Shown: one piece after another, positions 8,517-18,027 of the stretch
How the letters are laid out: every line of letters begins with the position of its first letter
Numbering within the stretch: position 1 is the first letter of the stretch
NCBI RefSeq assembly: GCF_002120225.1
Contig: NZ_LAPZ01000011.1
Span: 89,238 to 153,237 of the forward strand
Length of the DNA stretch: 64,000 bases
Reading direction: 5' to 3'
DNA from: Tenacibaculum holothuriorum
GTDB lineage: Bacteria > Bacteroidota > Bacteroidia > Flavobacteriales > Flavobacteriaceae
Translations under genes and position numbers: made by a program
Notes under the pieces: generated by a model
Seen by the model: the letters and a program-made list of their open reading frames with translations, nothing else
Told to the model about the DNA's origin: nothing
The model's database searches: none

Positions 8517-9231
8517 ATTTCCATTCTTTTAAAAAAGAAACAACCTTTTCTTTGTAACTAGCTCCAATAGGAATTTCTGTTGAATCTACTTCAATATCAT
8601 TTACAGTAAAAGCAGATATTTTGTCGATATTAATAATGTATGAGCGATGTACTCGTAGAAAGCTTTTATCTTTTAATTCTTCTTCTATTTCACTTATTCG
8701 ATATTTTGAAACAATTCTTTTGTCGTTAACTGTATGAATTTTTATGTAGTCTTTTAAACTTTCTATAAACAAAATATCTTCTACAACTACTTTATGAAAC
8801 TTGCTGCCAGATTTTATCAGCATAAAATCATCGGGAGTATTCTTCTTTGAAATGACTTCAGTTTGAGTAGTGTTGTCTTTTAAAAAGCGATCTATAGCTT
8901 TAAAAAAACGTTCGAAAGTTATAGGTTTGAGTAAATAATCTATCACTCCCAAGTCATAACTTTCTATGGCATAATCTCTATATGCTGTTGTGAAAATTGT
9001 TTTAGGTGGATTTTTTAATGTTTTTAAAAAATCAATACCAGTTAAATTGGGCATTTTTATATCTAAAAACAATAAATCTACTTGTTTGGTATTTAATATT
9101 TCAAAAGCTTTAATGGCATTATTGCAAGTTGCAACTACCTCTAAACTTTCAATTTTAGCGATGTGTTTTTCTAAAAGTTTAATTGCTAAAGGTTCGTCGT
9201 CTACTAATAAGCATTTTATTTTTGTAGCCAT
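8515..9231 (-). CDS. LytTR-family response regulator
   Basis: 238-residue two-component response regulator: receiver domain with the acidic pocket DDE (11-13), phospho-acceptor D57 (LLFLDIKMP) and the TTAYRDYAIESYDLGVIDYLLKP segment, followed by a LytTR DNA-binding domain (about 135-235; FIESLKDYIKIHT, FLRVHRSYIIN). It starts one base after the stop of the partner kinase gene, so the two form one unit. The divergent outer-membrane barrel gene at 10520 is a plausible target but this is inferred from position only. Confidence 0.93.
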   Translation of the reverse strand: MATKIKCLLVDDEPLAIKLLEKHIAKIESLEVVATCNNAIKAFEILNTKQVDLLFLDIKMPNLTGIDFLKTLKNPPKTIFTTAYRDYAIESYDLGVIDYLLKPITFERFFKAIDRFLKDNTTQTEVISKKNTPDDFMLIKSGSKFHKVVVEDILFIESLKDYIKIHTVNDKRIVSKYRISEIEEELKDKSFLRVHRSYIINIDKISAFTVNDIEVDSTEIPIGASYKEKVVSFLKEWK

Positions 9232-9232
9232 A

Positions 9233-10309
9233 TTATTGCTTCACTATTAAAGTTACTTCAAATTTATTGTCTGTTTCTACGATATTTAAAGTATAATTAA
9301 CATTATAAATTAAATCCAATTGCTTTCTAACATTTAGTAAACCTATATTTCCTTTATTGTCTGGTTGATAATCTTTAGAAACAGTATTCATTATCTTAAA
9401 AGTAAATTTAGCATCTTTATTAGATACATGGATATTAATTTGGGGTGAACCACTGTCTTCTCCAGCTCCATGCTTAAAAGCGTTTTCTACCAAAGACAAT
9501 AAAATTAAAGGAGGAATTTCAGTGTCGTTTTCAATATCTTCAGTAAAAGTAACTTTTAATCGGTCATCGTATCGTAACTTTTCTAATTCAATAAAGTTCT
9601 TTAACAATTCTATTTCGCTCGATAGTAATACGTATTTTCCGTTGCATCTATATAAAACATGATCTAAAATTTCTGATAATTTACTTATAGAAGTTGATGT
9701 TTTAGGTGAGTTTATAATAGAAAGCGAATAAATATTATTTAAAGTATTGAATAAAAAATGTGGATTTAATTGACCTTTCAACGTTCTTAATTCTATCTCA
9801 GATTTTTCTTTTGCTAAAGCTAATTTGTTTGATTTTTCTCTTTCATCTTCAAAATAATATTTTACAGCAACAAACACCAAAGAATTCAACAAGATATTAG
9901 GAATGTATTTCGCTAATAACCATCTGTAATCTGTAAAAATTTCTCTTATTGATTCTTGTTCAAAAGGAGGAATTCTTACTAAAGGTTCACCTACATGCAC
10001 TACTAAAATTCTACTTAAAACTCCTAAAAGATATATAGCAATAACAAATACTAGAATTGATAGAATATACTTTTTAGTTTTAACAAATTTAGGTATCCAA
10101 AAATAGGCTATAAAATATGAGGAAATTATTTGTGTTGAAAAACCTATGGCGTTAAAAATTAAGCCCTCAACAATAGTAAAATGCTGATTTTTCTCATTTA
10201 TAATAATGTCCCTAAATAAATCTAAGGAAAAGAGTATAGTCCAAAATAAAATATGACGTAAAACTCTGTTGTTCTTAATTTGTACTGAAAGTTTATTCAA
10301 TGTGTCCAT
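9233..10309 (-). CDS. LytS-like sensor histidine kinase
   Basis: Inner-membrane sensor kinase of the His_kinase (PF06580) type, 358 residues. About four membrane helices fill the first 155 residues, with no recognisable extracellular sensor domain beyond a loop around 100-125. A coiled linker leads to the phospho-acceptor region GQLNPHFLFNTLNNIYSLS and a GHKL ATPase domain (PPLILLSLVENAFKHGAGED, then NKGNIGLLNVRKQLDLIY). It is coupled to the downstream LytTR regulator. The input signal is unknown. Confidence 0.92.
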   Translation of the reverse strand: MDTLNKLSVQIKNNRVLRHILFWTILFSLDLFRDIIINEKNQHFTIVEGLIFNAIGFSTQIISSYFIAYFWIPKFVKTKKYILSILVFVIAIYLLGVLSRILVVHVGEPLVRIPPFEQESIREIFTDYRWLLAKYIPNILLNSLVFVAVKYYFEDEREKSNKLALAKEKSEIELRTLKGQLNPHFLFNTLNNIYSLSIINSPKTSTSISKLSEILDHVLYRCNGKYVLLSSEIELLKNFIELEKLRYDDRLKVTFTEDIENDTEIPPLILLSLVENAFKHGAGEDSGSPQINIHVSNKDAKFTFKIMNTVSKDYQPDNKGNIGLLNVRKQLDLIYNVNYTLNIVETDNKFEVTLIVKQ

Positions 10310-10519
10310 GCTCTTACAAAAATAAAAGCTATTCCTTCATATACTAGTATAAGTAGACGAAACTTAATTTTTTACACCTAAACACAGCTTTTTTACTCCT
10401 TAACTAATTCGATCTGTAAAAAGAGTTATAAACGTCGATTTTTCTTGCCAGTTTATCTATTTGAAAAATATGCCTTAATACAATAACTCACATTTGTGGT
10501 ATAATTTAAATTTAAGAAA

Positions 10520-12850
10520 ATGAAAACAATATGCTACATATTTATGGTGTTAAGCTCAATAGTTATAAGTGCTCAGGTAACTATTAAAGGAAAAGTGCTA
10601 GAGCAAACCTCTAACCAACCTTTAGAGTTTGCAACTGTTATTTTAACAGATTCAAAAACTAACAAAATTATAGCTGGAGAAACTACAAATGAAAACGGAC
10701 AATACACCATAAAAACTAAAAAAGGAACATATACTATTAAAGTAGAGTTTATTGGTTTTAAGAATAAATCAATTGAAAATATTACGTTAAGTAATAATCA
10801 AACTATTCCAACTTTTTTCTTAGTAGAAGATGCTGAAAAGTTAGATGAAGTTGAAGTAACTGCTGAAAAATCTACTACAGAATATAAATTAGATAAACGT
10901 GTTTTTAATGTAGGGAAAGATTTAATTTCTAAAGGAGGTTCAGTTACAGATGTATTAAATAATGTTCCTTCTGTAAATGTAGATATTGAAGGCGGAGTGA
11001 GTTTAAGAGGGAATCCTAACGTACGTGTTTTAATTAATGGAAGACCTTCTGTTTTAACAGCAAATAATGGATTAGAATCTATTCCCTCAGAAACGATAGA
11101 GAAAGTAGAAGTTATTACAAATCCATCTGCAAAATACGATGCTGAAGGTACAGCAGGAATTATCAATATTGTTTTAAAGAAAAATACAAAAGGTCGTTTT
11201 GGAAGCTCACTTCAATTAACTACAGGGATACCAGATAACCATAGGATTAATTATAATGTAAATTATAAAAAGGAAAAGTTTAATTTGTTTTCTAATATCG
11301 GTTATCGTTATATAAGTTTTAGTGGAAATGGTTTTTTAAACCGAACAAATTTTGATAATAATAAGAACGTTATTTCATTTTCTAACAGAACCACCAATAG
11401 AACGCGTAGAATGAATACTCTAAACCTTTATTTTGGAAGCGATTATTATATTAACGATAAAAATACTCTAACATTAAGTTATTACTACAGAAATAATTTG
11501 AGTAGAAACACTGTAGATTATGCTTTTGATTTTTTAAATAGTTCACAACAAGTAGACAGTAGAGTTGTAACACAAGAAAGTTATAGAGAACCCCAAAAAG
11601 CAAATCAAATTGAATTTAACTACGTAAAAACCTTTGACAAAAAAGGACAAAAATTCACTTTGAATCTCCAATATGATTTTTGGAATGATGATGAAAATGA
11701 GTTTGTAAAAGAGCAACAAGTATTTCCAACGAACACAGCAATTAAAACCTTGCAAAGTAGAGATGTTGAGAGTAGTAAAGATTTCTTGTTTCAATCGGAT
11801 TTTAAATTACCAATTACCAAAAAATCGCATGTAGAAATGGGGGTTAAAGGTGAAATTAGAAATATTGATAGTGATTATAAAGTTTGGGATAATACAGTTT
11901 TAGTTGATAGTTTAGATAACTTATTAAAATATAACGAACGTATTTATGGGGCTTATATTCAATACGGAAATCGTAAAAATAAATTACAGTATTTAGTAGG
12001 TTTACGTGCTGAACACGCTAATACAGGAAGTACAGACAGAAAGAATCAATTTAAAACAGATAAAAGTTATACCGATTTATTTCCAACAGCTCACTTAACG
12101 TATAATTTTACCGATGCAACTAATTTACAGTTAAGCTATAGTAGAAGAATTCGTCGCCCTAGTTTTTGGCATTTAAATCCGTTTGGCGGAATTTCAGATA
12201 GAAGGAATATAAGAGTTGGGAATCCTGATTTAAACCCTATGTATACCAATTCTTATGAATTAGGATTTTTAAAACGATGGAAAAGATTTACAATTAATCC
12301 TTCTATATATTATCAGAGAACAACTAATGTGTTCGAAACGTTGATTACAGCTAACTCTTTTGGAGCATTAGTTTCAAAACCAATCAATTCAGGAACAGAA
12401 AAAAGATACGGAGCAGAACTAGCAGTTAGATTTTCTCCATACAAATGGTGGCGTTTATCGAGTGAGTTTAATTACTTTGGGTTTAGCCAAAGAGGTATTT
12501 ATACTGTAGATGATAATGCGTGGTCTACACGATTGAATTCAAGAATGAAGTTCTCTAAGCTAACGATACAATACAGTTTTAACTATCAAGGAGAAAGACA
12601 AAGTGGACAAGTGTTTACTGAAGGTCAGTACAGAGCAGATTTAGGTATAAGTAAAGATTTTTGGAATGATAAAGCTACTGTAACCCTTAACATGAATAAT
12701 ATTTTTGATTCTAATATTAGAAAAAGATTAATTACAGGTGAAGATTATACTGCTTATAGATACGAAAGACCAATAGGGCGTTTTTCATCCATAACTTTTA
12801 CATATAGATTTAATAGAACAAAAAAAGATAGAGATCGTTTACCAGATTAA
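10520..12850 (+). CDS. TonB-receptor-like outer-membrane beta-barrel protein
   Basis: 776-residue outer-membrane protein with signal peptide (1-18), a carboxypeptidase-regulatory-like domain (about 22-105: GKVLEQTSNQPLEFATVIL), a plug (about 120-220: SKGGSVTDVLNNVPSVNVD, INGRPSVL, VEVITNPSAKYDAEGTAGIINI) and a barrel of the outer-membrane beta-barrel family often classed PF14905, ending FTYRF followed by a charged tail. Transported ligand unknown. It is transcribed away from the LytS/LytTR pair across a 210-base gap and ends at a terminator shared with the rluB-type gene. It may be a target of that two-component pair. Confidence 0.85.
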   Translation: MKTICYIFMVLSSIVISAQVTIKGKVLEQTSNQPLEFATVILTDSKTNKIIAGETTNENGQYTIKTKKGTYTIKVEFIGFKNKSIENITLSNNQTIPTFFLVEDAEKLDEVEVTAEKSTTEYKLDKRVFNVGKDLISKGGSVTDVLNNVPSVNVDIEGGVSLRGNPNVRVLINGRPSVLTANNGLESIPSETIEKVEVITNPSAKYDAEGTAGIINIVLKKNTKGRFGSSLQLTTGIPDNHRINYNVNYKKEKFNLFSNIGYRYISFSGNGFLNRTNFDNNKNVISFSNRTTNRTRRMNTLNLYFGSDYYINDKNTLTLSYYYRNNLSRNTVDYAFDFLNSSQQVDSRVVTQESYREPQKANQIEFNYVKTFDKKGQKFTLNLQYDFWNDDENEFVKEQQVFPTNTAIKTLQSRDVESSKDFLFQSDFKLPITKKSHVEMGVKGEIRNIDSDYKVWDNTVLVDSLDNLLKYNERIYGAYIQYGNRKNKLQYLVGLRAEHANTGSTDRKNQFKTDKSYTDLFPTAHLTYNFTDATNLQLSYSRRIRRPSFWHLNPFGGISDRRNIRVGNPDLNPMYTNSYELGFLKRWKRFTINPSIYYQRTTNVFETLITANSFGALVSKPINSGTEKRYGAELAVRFSPYKWWRLSSEFNYFGFSQRGIYTVDDNAWSTRLNSRMKFSKLTIQYSFNYQGERQSGQVFTEGQYRADLGISKDFWNDKATVTLNMNNIFDSNIRKRLITGEDYTAYRYERPIGRFSSITFTYRFNRTKKDRDRLPD

Positions 12851-12860
12851 ATCCATAAAA

Positions 12861-12887
12861 AAACCGAGCAAATAGCTCGGTTTTTTT
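12861..12887. terminator. Bidirectional intrinsic terminator
   Basis: AACCGAGC / GCTCGGTT stem with an AAATA-type loop and T7 on the plus side, A-run on the other. It lies between convergent genes. The stem sequence is nearly identical to that at 8491-8516. Confidence 0.85.
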
Positions 12888-12888
12888 A

Positions 12889-13722
12889 TTATAACATTTG
12901 TAGTGTGTTAATTTCTTGATTTGTTAACTCTCTCCATCTGCCGCGAGGTAAATTTTTCTTAGTTAAACCAGCAAAAATCACACGATCTAATTTTACAACA
13001 TGGTATCCGAAATGTTCAAATATTTTACGAACAATTCTGTTTCTACCTGAGTGAATTTCAATTCCAACTTCTGTTTTTCTTTCACCTTCTACATAAGAAA
13101 CGGCATCAATAAAAACCTTGCGACCTTCAATAATTACATCACCACGCAACTTTTCTAAATCTGCTAATGATAATTTTTTATCTAAAGAAGCATGATATAA
13201 TTTACGTACATTATGTTTTGGATGTGTAAGTTTTTTAGCTAATTCGCCATCATTGGTAAATAGTAATAATCCAGTGGTATTTCTATCTAAACGACCAACA
13301 GGATAAATACGTTCTTTTGTAGCGTTTTGTACCAACTCCATTACCGTTTTTCTACCACGATCATCTTCCATAGTAGTAATGTAGTTTTTAGGTTTATTCA
13401 ATAAAACATAACGCTTTTGTTCCATTGAAATTAAAGTTCCATCGAAACGAACTTCATCTGTAGGTTGTACTTTGTATCCCATTTCAGTAACCAACTTACC
13501 GTTTACAGAAACACTACCGTGTTCAATGTAAGTATCAGCTTCACGACGAGAACAAATACCAGAATTAGAAATGAACTTATTTAAACGAACTCCTGTATTT
13601 TCCTTTTCAGCAGGTTTTGGGGTGCTCTTAGGTTTTCTAAAATCTCTTTTGAAGTTTTTCTTTCCTTGAGGATTGCTGTTTCGATCAGCTTGTCGTCCTC
13701 TCGACGAGTTTTTTCTATTCAT
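12889..13722 (-). CDS. RsuA/RluB-type pseudouridine synthase with S4 domain
   Basis: RNA pseudouridine synthase, probably acting on 23S rRNA (RluB-like; RsuA/RluE/RluF cannot be excluded). 277 residues: a basic low-complexity N-terminus (1-48, Arg/Lys/Asn/Pro-rich), an S4 RNA-binding domain (about 49-105: RLNKFISNSGICSRREADTYI), then the catalytic domain with the RsuA-family Asp motif VGRLDRNTTGLLLFTNDGELA and late motif EIHSGRNRIVRKIFEHFG. A -7 element TACCTTTG (13756-13749) lies about 27 bases before the ATG, so it may be transcribed apart from ubiA upstream. Confidence 0.9.
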   Translation of the reverse strand: MNRKNSSRGRQADRNSNPQGKKNFKRDFRKPKSTPKPAEKENTGVRLNKFISNSGICSRREADTYIEHGSVSVNGKLVTEMGYKVQPTDEVRFDGTLISMEQKRYVLLNKPKNYITTMEDDRGRKTVMELVQNATKERIYPVGRLDRNTTGLLLFTNDGELAKKLTHPKHNVRKLYHASLDKKLSLADLEKLRGDVIIEGRKVFIDAVSYVEGERKTEVGIEIHSGRNRIVRKIFEHFGYHVVKLDRVIFAGLTKKNLPRGRWRELTNQEINTLQML

Positions 13723-13748
13723 TATGAATGTTTATTAAAAAATGCGTG

Positions 13749-13756
13749 CAAAGGTA
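13749..13756 (-). promoter_or_regulatory. -7 promoter element before the pseudouridine synthase gene
   Basis: Minus-strand TACCTTTG matches TAnnTTTG, 26 bases before the ATG. No clear TTG at the right distance. Confidence 0.4.
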
Positions 13757-13773
13757 TGCTAAATATTTGATTT

Positions 13774-14691
13774 TTAATGTAAAACCTTTACTACTTTATT
13801 TAAAATTAAAGAAGGATCGATAAAAAGTAAACTAAAAACTCCTATTAATAATAAGATTTTTAAGATGTTATGAAGTAAGGTGTATTGCTTTTTATGCTCT
13901 GCTTTAAAAATGTAAAAACCAGTAAATAATAAAACAACGGTAGCAAAATAAAAATAATACTTCATGTATTGTATTGCAGGATAATTAAATAAAACTGCAA
14001 CAGGAATTAAAGTAAGTGTTAAAAGAAGTAGTATTGTTTTTTTAGTATTCTTTTCTCCGTATTGAACAGGAAACGTATTGTAATTATTGGCTATTGCTCC
14101 TTTAATGTTCTCTAAATCTTTTACAAGTTCTCTAACCATAATAACTAAGAATAGAAAAGTAGCATGTACAAAAATTACTTTTGAAAAATTTTTATAATGA
14201 ATAAAAACTACAAAAAAAGGAAGTATAGTTAAAACAGAAGCACTTAGTAAACCTACCAAAGGATAGCGTTTAAGTTTATGTGAGTACAGCCAAATTCCAA
14301 AGATATAAGTGGCAAAAAATATGCCTGCTCTCCAAGAAACAAACCACCCGAAAGTGAATCCGATAAAGTTTAATAGAAAATATAAAGAGAGTTTGGTTTC
14401 TTGTTTTACATGTGAATCTATTCCTGTTTTTAGAGGGCGATTAATTCTATCAGATTTTTTATCGTAAAAATTATTGATGATATAACCCGCAGCAATTACA
14501 CTTACTGTGGCGAGTACTAAATAGAGTAAGTCTAAATCAAAAATTACAGATTTGATAGACTTTTCAGGTGAGAAAATAAAAATAGCAGCTAAATATTGAG
14601 CTGCTATTAATACTAATATATTGTATCCTCTTACTACAGATAAAAGACTGAATAGTTTAAAAAAAAACGATTTTCTTTTTGTTACTTCCAT
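13774..14691 (-). CDS. UbiA-family prenyltransferase
   Basis: Integral membrane aromatic/glycerol prenyltransferase, 305 residues with about eight or nine helices. The first Asp-rich motif NFYDKKSD (N74, D77, D81; the NxxDxxxD form) is followed by RINRPLKTG. A second acidic motif DLENIKGA lies near residue 193. Flavobacterial relatives are often labelled geranylgeranylglycerol-phosphate geranylgeranyltransferase, but the acceptor cannot be read from sequence. It follows mevalonate kinase by 19 bases, so it sits with the genes that make its prenyl diphosphate substrate. Confidence 0.82.
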   Translation of the reverse strand: MEVTKRKSFFFKLFSLLSVVRGYNILVLIAAQYLAAIFIFSPEKSIKSVIFDLDLLYLVLATVSVIAAGYIINNFYDKKSDRINRPLKTGIDSHVKQETKLSLYFLLNFIGFTFGWFVSWRAGIFFATYIFGIWLYSHKLKRYPLVGLLSASVLTILPFFVVFIHYKNFSKVIFVHATFLFLVIMVRELVKDLENIKGAIANNYNTFPVQYGEKNTKKTILLLLTLTLIPVAVLFNYPAIQYMKYYFYFATVVLLFTGFYIFKAEHKKQYTLLHNILKILLLIGVFSLLFIDPSLILNKVVKVLH

Positions 14692-14710
14692 AGCGCAAAG
14701 TAATCAAGTT

Positions 14711-15637
14711 TTAAAAACGATAAACTACTTCTAATTTATAATCTTTTAAGCTGTTTTTAGCTTTTTCAAAGTCTTCAGTAAAGCCTAAAATATAGCCTCC
14801 ACCACCAGATCCGCAAAGCTTTAAATAATAATCGTTTGTTTGAATGCCTTTTTCCCAAACCTTATGAAATGCTGTAGGAATCATTGGTTTAAAATTAGCT
14901 AAAACTACTTTAGATAATTTCTTTACGTTACCAAATAAAGATGAAACATTACCTTTTAAGAAATCATCTATACAAGCGTCTGTATGGGTAACGAATTCTT
15001 CACTCAACATTTTTCTAAACCCTTCGTTTTTCATCTTATTCATAAAGATGTTAACCATAGGTTCAGTTTCCCCTATTTGTTCAGAGTCTAATAAAAATAC
15101 AGCTCCTTTTCCTTCTTTTTGAGATGGAATTCCAGCAGGTTCTATGTTTTCTTTTGAGTTGATTAATATCGGTAAGCTTAAATATGAATTTAATGGATCT
15201 AATCCAGAACTCTTTCCATGGAAAAAAGATTCCATTAAAGAGAAGATTTCTTTTAATTTTAAAAGCTTATCTCTAGTTAGGTTTTCTAAAACAGTAATCT
15301 TATCGTTTGCATATTGCTCATAAATAGAAGCAACTAAAGCTCCAGAACTACCTACACCATAACCTTGAGGAATTGATGATTCAAAGTATAACCCAGCCTC
15401 AACGTCTTCTTTAAGAGTTTTTAAATCAAACGATACAATTTCGGTATCTAAGTTTTCTAAATAATTATAGAAATTAGCTAAACTTTGGTTTGATTTTAAT
15501 GCTTCTCCTGATAAGTTTTTTGCTGATTTTAACGCTCCTTTGTAAGAATTAAAAGGTATAGCAAGCCCTTTAGAATCTTTAATGATTCCGTATTCTCCAA
15601 ATAGAAGTATTTTGGCGTAAAATAAAGGTCCTTTCAT
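14711..15637 (-). CDS. Mevalonate kinase-like GHMP kinase
   Basis: Cytoplasmic ATP-dependent kinase of the mevalonate pathway, 308 residues. GHMP features: N-terminal AKILLFGEYGIIKDSKGLAIP, the ATP loop QGYGVGSSGALVASIYEQY (G94-A100 core), FHGKSSGLDPLNSYLSLP (mevalonate kinase-type Asp region) and the C-terminal LCGSGGGGYILGF. It lies between the YwqK-like gene and ubiA in a run of same-strand genes that also includes mevalonate diphosphate decarboxylase, which supports mevalonate as substrate. I am confident about the family and fairly confident about the substrate. Confidence 0.82.
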   Translation of the reverse strand: MKGPLFYAKILLFGEYGIIKDSKGLAIPFNSYKGALKSAKNLSGEALKSNQSLANFYNYLENLDTEIVSFDLKTLKEDVEAGLYFESSIPQGYGVGSSGALVASIYEQYANDKITVLENLTRDKLLKLKEIFSLMESFFHGKSSGLDPLNSYLSLPILINSKENIEPAGIPSQKEGKGAVFLLDSEQIGETEPMVNIFMNKMKNEGFRKMLSEEFVTHTDACIDDFLKGNVSSLFGNVKKLSKVVLANFKPMIPTAFHKVWEKGIQTNDYYLKLCGSGGGGYILGFTEDFEKAKNSLKDYKLEVVYRF

Positions 15638-15687
15638 AGTGTTTTAATTACTCGACAAATATATATAAAATGTTAGTTAAAAGAGGT

Positions 15688-16182
15688 TTAATAAACATTT
15701 TTGTAAAAGGTTTTCCAAACCCCTACTTTTTCACCATTTCTATATTTTCCTTTTGTTTCTATTTTTCCGTTTTTATAGAAGGTTTTCCATATGCCGTCGC
15801 GTTTTCCTTCTTTGTATTTTCCTTGCTCTTTTAAATCACCACTTTCGTAAAAAACTTTTCGTACTCCGTCTAAAACTCCATTTTTGTAGTTGGCTTTATG
15901 AAAAGGTTTTCCATTTTTGTGGTAGTATAAAACCAATCCATCAAATTTTTCTTCGTGTGGTACATTGGTTTTACTAAAGCCTTCCATTTGCACATTACCA
16001 TTTTTGTAGTAATCTATAATCCAAAAACCGTTGTCTTGTTTTTTAGGAGTAGGTCTGTAGTATTCTGCATTTTCTTTATTGGTTTCTTTCCAATTTGCGT
16101 CGAACCAAATAGTTTCTTGAGCCGTTACATTATATGTTAAAAACCCAACAAACATTAGTAATATTAATGTTGAAGTTTTCAT
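15688..16182 (-). CDS. Secreted MORN-like (YwqK-type) repeat protein
   Basis: 164 residues: signal peptide (1-21, ending VTAQ) followed by four or five repeats of about 22 residues of the form Y-x-N-G-x-x-x-x-x-G-x-x-x-x-x-x-x-G-x-W/V (DYYKNGNVQMEG, LYYHKNGKPFHKA, VFYESGDLKEQG, TFYKNGKIETKG, TFYKN). Databases name such proteins 'toxin-antitoxin YwqK family antitoxin', but no toxin is adjacent and the secreted location speaks against that role. It is embedded between two mevalonate pathway genes with short gaps (20 and 50 bases). Function unknown. Confidence 0.72.
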   Translation of the reverse strand: MKTSTLILLMFVGFLTYNVTAQETIWFDANWKETNKENAEYYRPTPKKQDNGFWIIDYYKNGNVQMEGFSKTNVPHEEKFDGLVLYYHKNGKPFHKANYKNGVLDGVRKVFYESGDLKEQGKYKEGKRDGIWKTFYKNGKIETKGKYRNGEKVGVWKTFYKNVY

Positions 16183-16202
16183 AATTTAAAGGGAGTTTTA
16201 AG

Positions 16203-17282
16203 TTATTGTTTTTGCGCGCCAAAACCCGCATTATCACAAATATACTGATTTTTCTGGCAGTAAAGTGCTAAATGATTCTTAATAAACTCGTTTACAGACT
16301 CTTTTTCATTGTTTGGATACAGTACGTGAACATTTGCTCCTGCATCTAAAGTAAAGCAAATGTTACTATTTGTTTCTGCTCTATACTCCCATATTTTATT
16401 AATGATTTCTAAAGTATTTGGTTTCATTAAAATAAAATACGGATTACTTGTTAGCATCATTGCATGTAATGTTAAAGCTTCACTTTCAATTAGGTTAATG
16501 AATTCTTTAATATCTCCGTTTTGAAGAATTGTTGAAAGCTTTCCAAGATTATCGTTTGCTTGTTTAAAACGATTTTCTGCATATGGATGATTATGCATTA
16601 AATTATGACCAACGGTTGAAGAAACTTGCTTTTCACCTTTGTCTACTAACAATATCGCGTCTTGATAATTCTCAAAAATAGGATGAACTTTATAAGGAAA
16701 TTGAACCCCATACAAATCTGAACTTCCTTCAATTTCTGGATGTTCTCCCCAAACTATTAATGGTCCCTCAATACTTCTACTAGCACTTCCTGATCCTAAA
16801 CGAGCTAAAAATGAGGCTTTTTGATTGAAGTAGTCTTCAGTAATAGTAGGGTTTAGTTCTTTTTCTAAACTTAATAAGCACATAGCAATGGCGCTCATTC
16901 CGCTTGCGGAAGAAGCAATTCCGCTACTGTGAGGAAAAGAGTTTTCAGAATTAATAACCATTTTATACTCAAAAATGTATGGACAGTACTCTTTAATTCT
17001 ATCAAAAAACTTTGCGATTTTAGGTTTAAAATCGTCTTTCTTTTTTCCTTCAAAGAATAATTCAAACTCAACAGTTGAGTTTTTTTCTGTTTTAGTAAAC
17101 TCAATAGAAGTTTTTGTATGGCAATTGTTTAGTGTAAAACTTATAGATGCATTTTTAGGTAATTGAGGATCTGTTTTTCCCCAATATTTTACCAATGCAA
17201 TATTACTTGGTGTTTGCCATGAAAAAGTTACTTTTTCTACTGTGTTTGTGAATGTATTCGGAATGAAGTTTTGCGTATTCAA
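16203..17282 (-). CDS. mvaD: Diphosphomevalonate decarboxylase
   Basis: Converts mevalonate 5-diphosphate to isopentenyl diphosphate. 359 residues with family hallmarks: SNIALVKYWGKTDP near the N-terminus (decarboxylase Tyr/Lys region), SFTLNNCHTKT, the GHMP loop HSSGIASSASGMSAIAMCLL, SGSASRSIEGPLIVWGE, and FTLDAGANVHVLYP near the C-terminus with the catalytic Asp. First of a minus-strand run mvaD, YwqK-like, mevalonate kinase, ubiA. It lies 34 bases after the LytTR gene; a weak -7 element (TATCTTTA) precedes it. Confidence 0.93.
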   Translation of the reverse strand: MNTQNFIPNTFTNTVEKVTFSWQTPSNIALVKYWGKTDPQLPKNASISFTLNNCHTKTSIEFTKTEKNSTVEFELFFEGKKKDDFKPKIAKFFDRIKEYCPYIFEYKMVINSENSFPHSSGIASSASGMSAIAMCLLSLEKELNPTITEDYFNQKASFLARLGSGSASRSIEGPLIVWGEHPEIEGSSDLYGVQFPYKVHPIFENYQDAILLVDKGEKQVSSTVGHNLMHNHPYAENRFKQANDNLGKLSTILQNGDIKEFINLIESEALTLHAMMLTSNPYFILMKPNTLEIINKIWEYRAETNSNICFTLDAGANVHVLYPNNEKESVNEFIKNHLALYCQKNQYICDNAGFGAQKQ

Positions 17283-17316
17283 TGCTAAAAATTTTGGTGT
17301 AAAGATAGCATATCAC

Positions 17317-18027
17317 TTATACTTCTGCTAATTTTTGTATAACACAGTCTTTATAGCTTCTACTAATGGGAATTGCTTTGTTTTCAATTTCAATAGTTTC
17401 TGTAGTGTAAGATGAAATTTTAGATAATGAAACAATAAAAGATCTATGAACTCTTATGAATTTGTTGTTAGGCAGTTTTGTTTCAATATTACTAATGGTT
17501 TCTCTGGTTACAAAAGTTTCTTTTTGCGTATGAATTTTTATGTAGTCACTTAAACTTTCTATGTAAAGAATGTCTGAAAAGTTAACCTTAACCATTTTTC
17601 TCTCAACTCTCACAAAAATAAAGTCTTTAGTGTTTTCTTTTTCAGAATTATTATTTTGTTGAATTTGATCTTTTTGTGTAATTCGTTGAATGGCTTGTAA
17701 AAAACGATCAAAAGAAATTGGCTTTAATAAATAGTCGGTAGCTTGTAAGTCAAAACCATCAACAGCATATTCTCTATACGCTGTTGTAAAAATTATATGC
17801 GATTTTTTATTGATGATTTTTGCTAAACTTAAACCTGTAATTTCTGGCATATTAATATCTAAGAAAAATAAATCGACAAGATTATTTTGCGCAATTTGTA
17901 GTGCTTCAATTGCATTTTTACAAGTAGCAATTAAATTAAGATTTGGCGTTTTTTCGACAAAAGAAGTTAAAATTTCTCTTGCGATAGGCTCGTCATCAAC
18001 AATTACACAGTTTAGTTTATTACTCAT
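17317..18027 (-). CDS. LytTR-family response regulator (second pair)
   Basis: 236 residues; receiver domain with DDE at 11-13 and phospho-acceptor D57 (LFFLDINMPEITG), TTAYREYAVDGFDLQATDYLLKP segment, then LytTR DNA-binding domain (LYIESLSDYIKIHT, FIRVHRSFIVS). Close paralogue of the regulator at 8515-9231, with the same residue numbering of the active site. Start overlaps the partner kinase stop by 8 bases, showing translational coupling. Targets unknown; candidates are the divergent 19292 gene or the mevalonate genes downstream. Confidence 0.93.
   Translation of the reverse strand: MSNKLNCVIVDDEPIAREILTSFVEKTPNLNLIATCKNAIEALQIAQNNLVDLFFLDINMPEITGLSLAKIINKKSHIIFTTAYREYAVDGFDLQATDYLLKPISFDRFLQAIQRITQKDQIQQNNNSEKENTKDFIFVRVERKMVKVNFSDILYIESLSDYIKIHTQKETFVTRETISNIETKLPNNKFIRVHRSFIVSLSKISSYTTETIEIENKAIPISRSYKDCVIQKLAEV

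Noticed and set aside
15688..16182. YwqK-like protein as an antitoxin of a toxin-antitoxin system
   Set aside because: It has a secretion signal and no adjacent toxin; the name is inherited from a database label.
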